NCBI RefSeq assembly: GCF_016638705.1
Contig: NZ_CP067341.1
Location: 3,785,501-3,849,500, forward strand
Origin: Lysinibacillus agricola
Lineage (GTDB): Bacteria > Bacillota > Bacilli > Bacillales_A > Planococcaceae
Reading direction: 5' to 3'
Length of the DNA: 64,000 bases
Under the pieces are notes generated by a model. The model worked only from the letters and a program-made list of their open reading frames with translations, had not been told where the DNA came from and did no database searches. Of the stretch, positions 63,194 to 64,000 are shown piece after piece. Position 1 is the first letter of the stretch, and each line of letters opens with the position of its first letter. The position numbers and the translations under genes were made by a program.

Positions 63194-64000
63194 TTATTTA
63201 CAAGTCGAGATATGCTCAATAATGACATTTGCTGTTTCTTCAACAGCCTTGTTCGTCACATCAATAACCTTACAACCGATTGTACCGACAATTTTTTCAA
63301 AATGCTGAATCTCTTCTAATATACGATTATGCTGCGCATAGATAGCATCATCACTCAATCCAAGAGTCATTAATCTTTCTTTTCTAATTGAGTTTAATTT
63401 ATCAGGAGAAATAATTAAACCAAAACATTTTTTTGGATCAATTTTTAATAGTTCTTCAGGTGGCTCCACTTCTGGTACTAAAGGTACATTTGCCACCTTA
63501 TAGCGTTTATGTGCTAAATATTGTGATAACGGTGTTTTAGAGGTGCGTGAAACACCAACGAGCACAATATCAGCCTGTAATAGACCACGTGGATCTCTTC
63601 CATCATCATATTTTACTGCAAATTCAATAGCCTCAATTTTTTTAAAATAATCATCATCTAGTTGGTGAACGATTCCTGGTGCTTCTAATGGGATTTCTTC
63701 CATAAATGTTGCCATTGTCTTTAAAGCAGGTCCTAAAATATCGACAGCATGTATCTTTTCTTGCTCACACAGTTCGTGTAATAACGATCGCATCTCCTGT
63801 CGAACAAGCGTGTACACAATAAATGCCTGCTGTTTCGCTGCAAGGCAAACAATTTTTCGGATGAGTTCCTCTGATTGAATATGAGGAAAACGACGTATCA
63901 CCGTTTTTTCCAAACCAGGTCGAAACTGGCTAATAACTGCTTTAGCTACTTGATCACCAGTTTCACCGACTGAATCAGATACAACAAAAACGCGTAGTCT
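63194..64000 (-). CDS. yqfL: Pyruvate, phosphate/water dikinase regulatory kinase-phosphorylase (YqfL); start outside window
   Basis: 269 visible codons, open to the window end; the known family length is about 270, so only a few residues are missing. The N-terminal [20 protein letters not shown] is present from the last base; VRQLDEDYFKK-like [20 protein letters not shown], the P-loop [11 protein letters not shown] and [15 protein letters not shown] [11 protein letters not shown] follow. A bifunctional ADP-dependent kinase / Pi-dependent phosphorylase acting on a threonine of PEP synthase or PPDK. Upstream of dnaG, as in B. subtilis. Confidence 0.93.
   Translation of the reverse strand, partial: RLRVFVVSDSVGETGDQVAKAVISQFRPGLEKTVIRRFPHIQSEELIRKIVCLAAKQQAFIVYTLVRQEMRSLLHELCEQEKIHAVDILGPALKTMATFMEEIPLEAPGIVHQLDDDYFKKIEAIEFAVKYDDGRDPRGLLQADIVLVGVSRTSKTPLSQYLAHKRYKVANVPLVPEVEPPEELLKIDPKKCFGLIISPDKLNSIRKERLMTLGLSDDAIYAQHNRILEEIQHFEKIVGTIGCKVIDVTNKAVEETANVIIEHISTCK

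Overview
The window is a 64 kb piece of a low-GC Gram-positive chromosome. Gene content and order match the Bacillales block around yqfL-dnaG-sigA-cccA-trmK-yqfO, ispH-yqfQ, cshB-nfo-yqfT, znu-zur, ispG and sodA-pbp. The order is rearranged relative to Bacillus subtilis and interrupted by accessory genes. Protein style, frequent TTG/GTG starts and interspersed repeats suggest Lysinibacillus or a close Planococcaceae relative. This is inferred from gene recognition only; no database search was run. No rRNA, tRNA, prophage or true CRISPR was seen.

Layout. 0-10 kb: 5' part of a class B penicillin-binding protein, sodA, DUF456, Na/Pi cotransporter, DUF1189 protein, ispG with a HAD nucleotidase, a 42-residue protein, a lipoprotein and a MerR-CNNM operon. 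10-25 kb: accessory genes (HTH regulator, phosphatase, ctaB, proC, esterase, EAL protein, TPR protein, thioredoxin-like protein, YhgE/Pip protein, PCYCGC lipoprotein, isochorismatase-like hydrolase). 25-38 kb: serC, the znuC-znuB-zur operon under a likely Zur box, yqfT, nfo, cshB, bdhA, a broken chemotaxis receptor, yqfQ and ispH. 37.5-43 kb: C4-dicarboxylate module dctR-dctS / dctB / dctP with a cre site before dctP. 43-46 kb: gene fragments (IS3 transposase tail, GNAT N-terminus and others) among small accessory genes. 46-54 kb: phzF-like gene, signal peptidase I, and an operon of XRE-cupin regulator, HyuA, HyuB, cupin and NCS1 permease, probably for uptake and ATP-driven opening of a hydantoin-like ring. 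54-64 kb: FMN reductase, small proteins, yqfO-trmK, cccA, sigA, dnaG and yqfL (open at the window end).

The most unusual content is non-coding. Repeat family A has outer inverted ends around GGCTCATCACC / GGTGATGAGCC, inner inverted ends, and in several copies a head-to-tail array of a 36-bp unit. Seven copies plus a fragment were found, one of them inside the dctS-dctR operon. Family B is a palindrome-centred element (four copies). Family C is a foldback element beginning within a few bases of the stop codon of two unrelated genes in the same relative orientation. Family D occurs twice and shares the family A core. These look like MITE- or REP-like elements.

Several genes carry start or reading-frame oddities: an ATT start in merR, a displaced start at 4.85 kb, a deletion in the chemotaxis receptor and a stop near the end of cshB. 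These could be real decay or sequence error and should be checked against reads.
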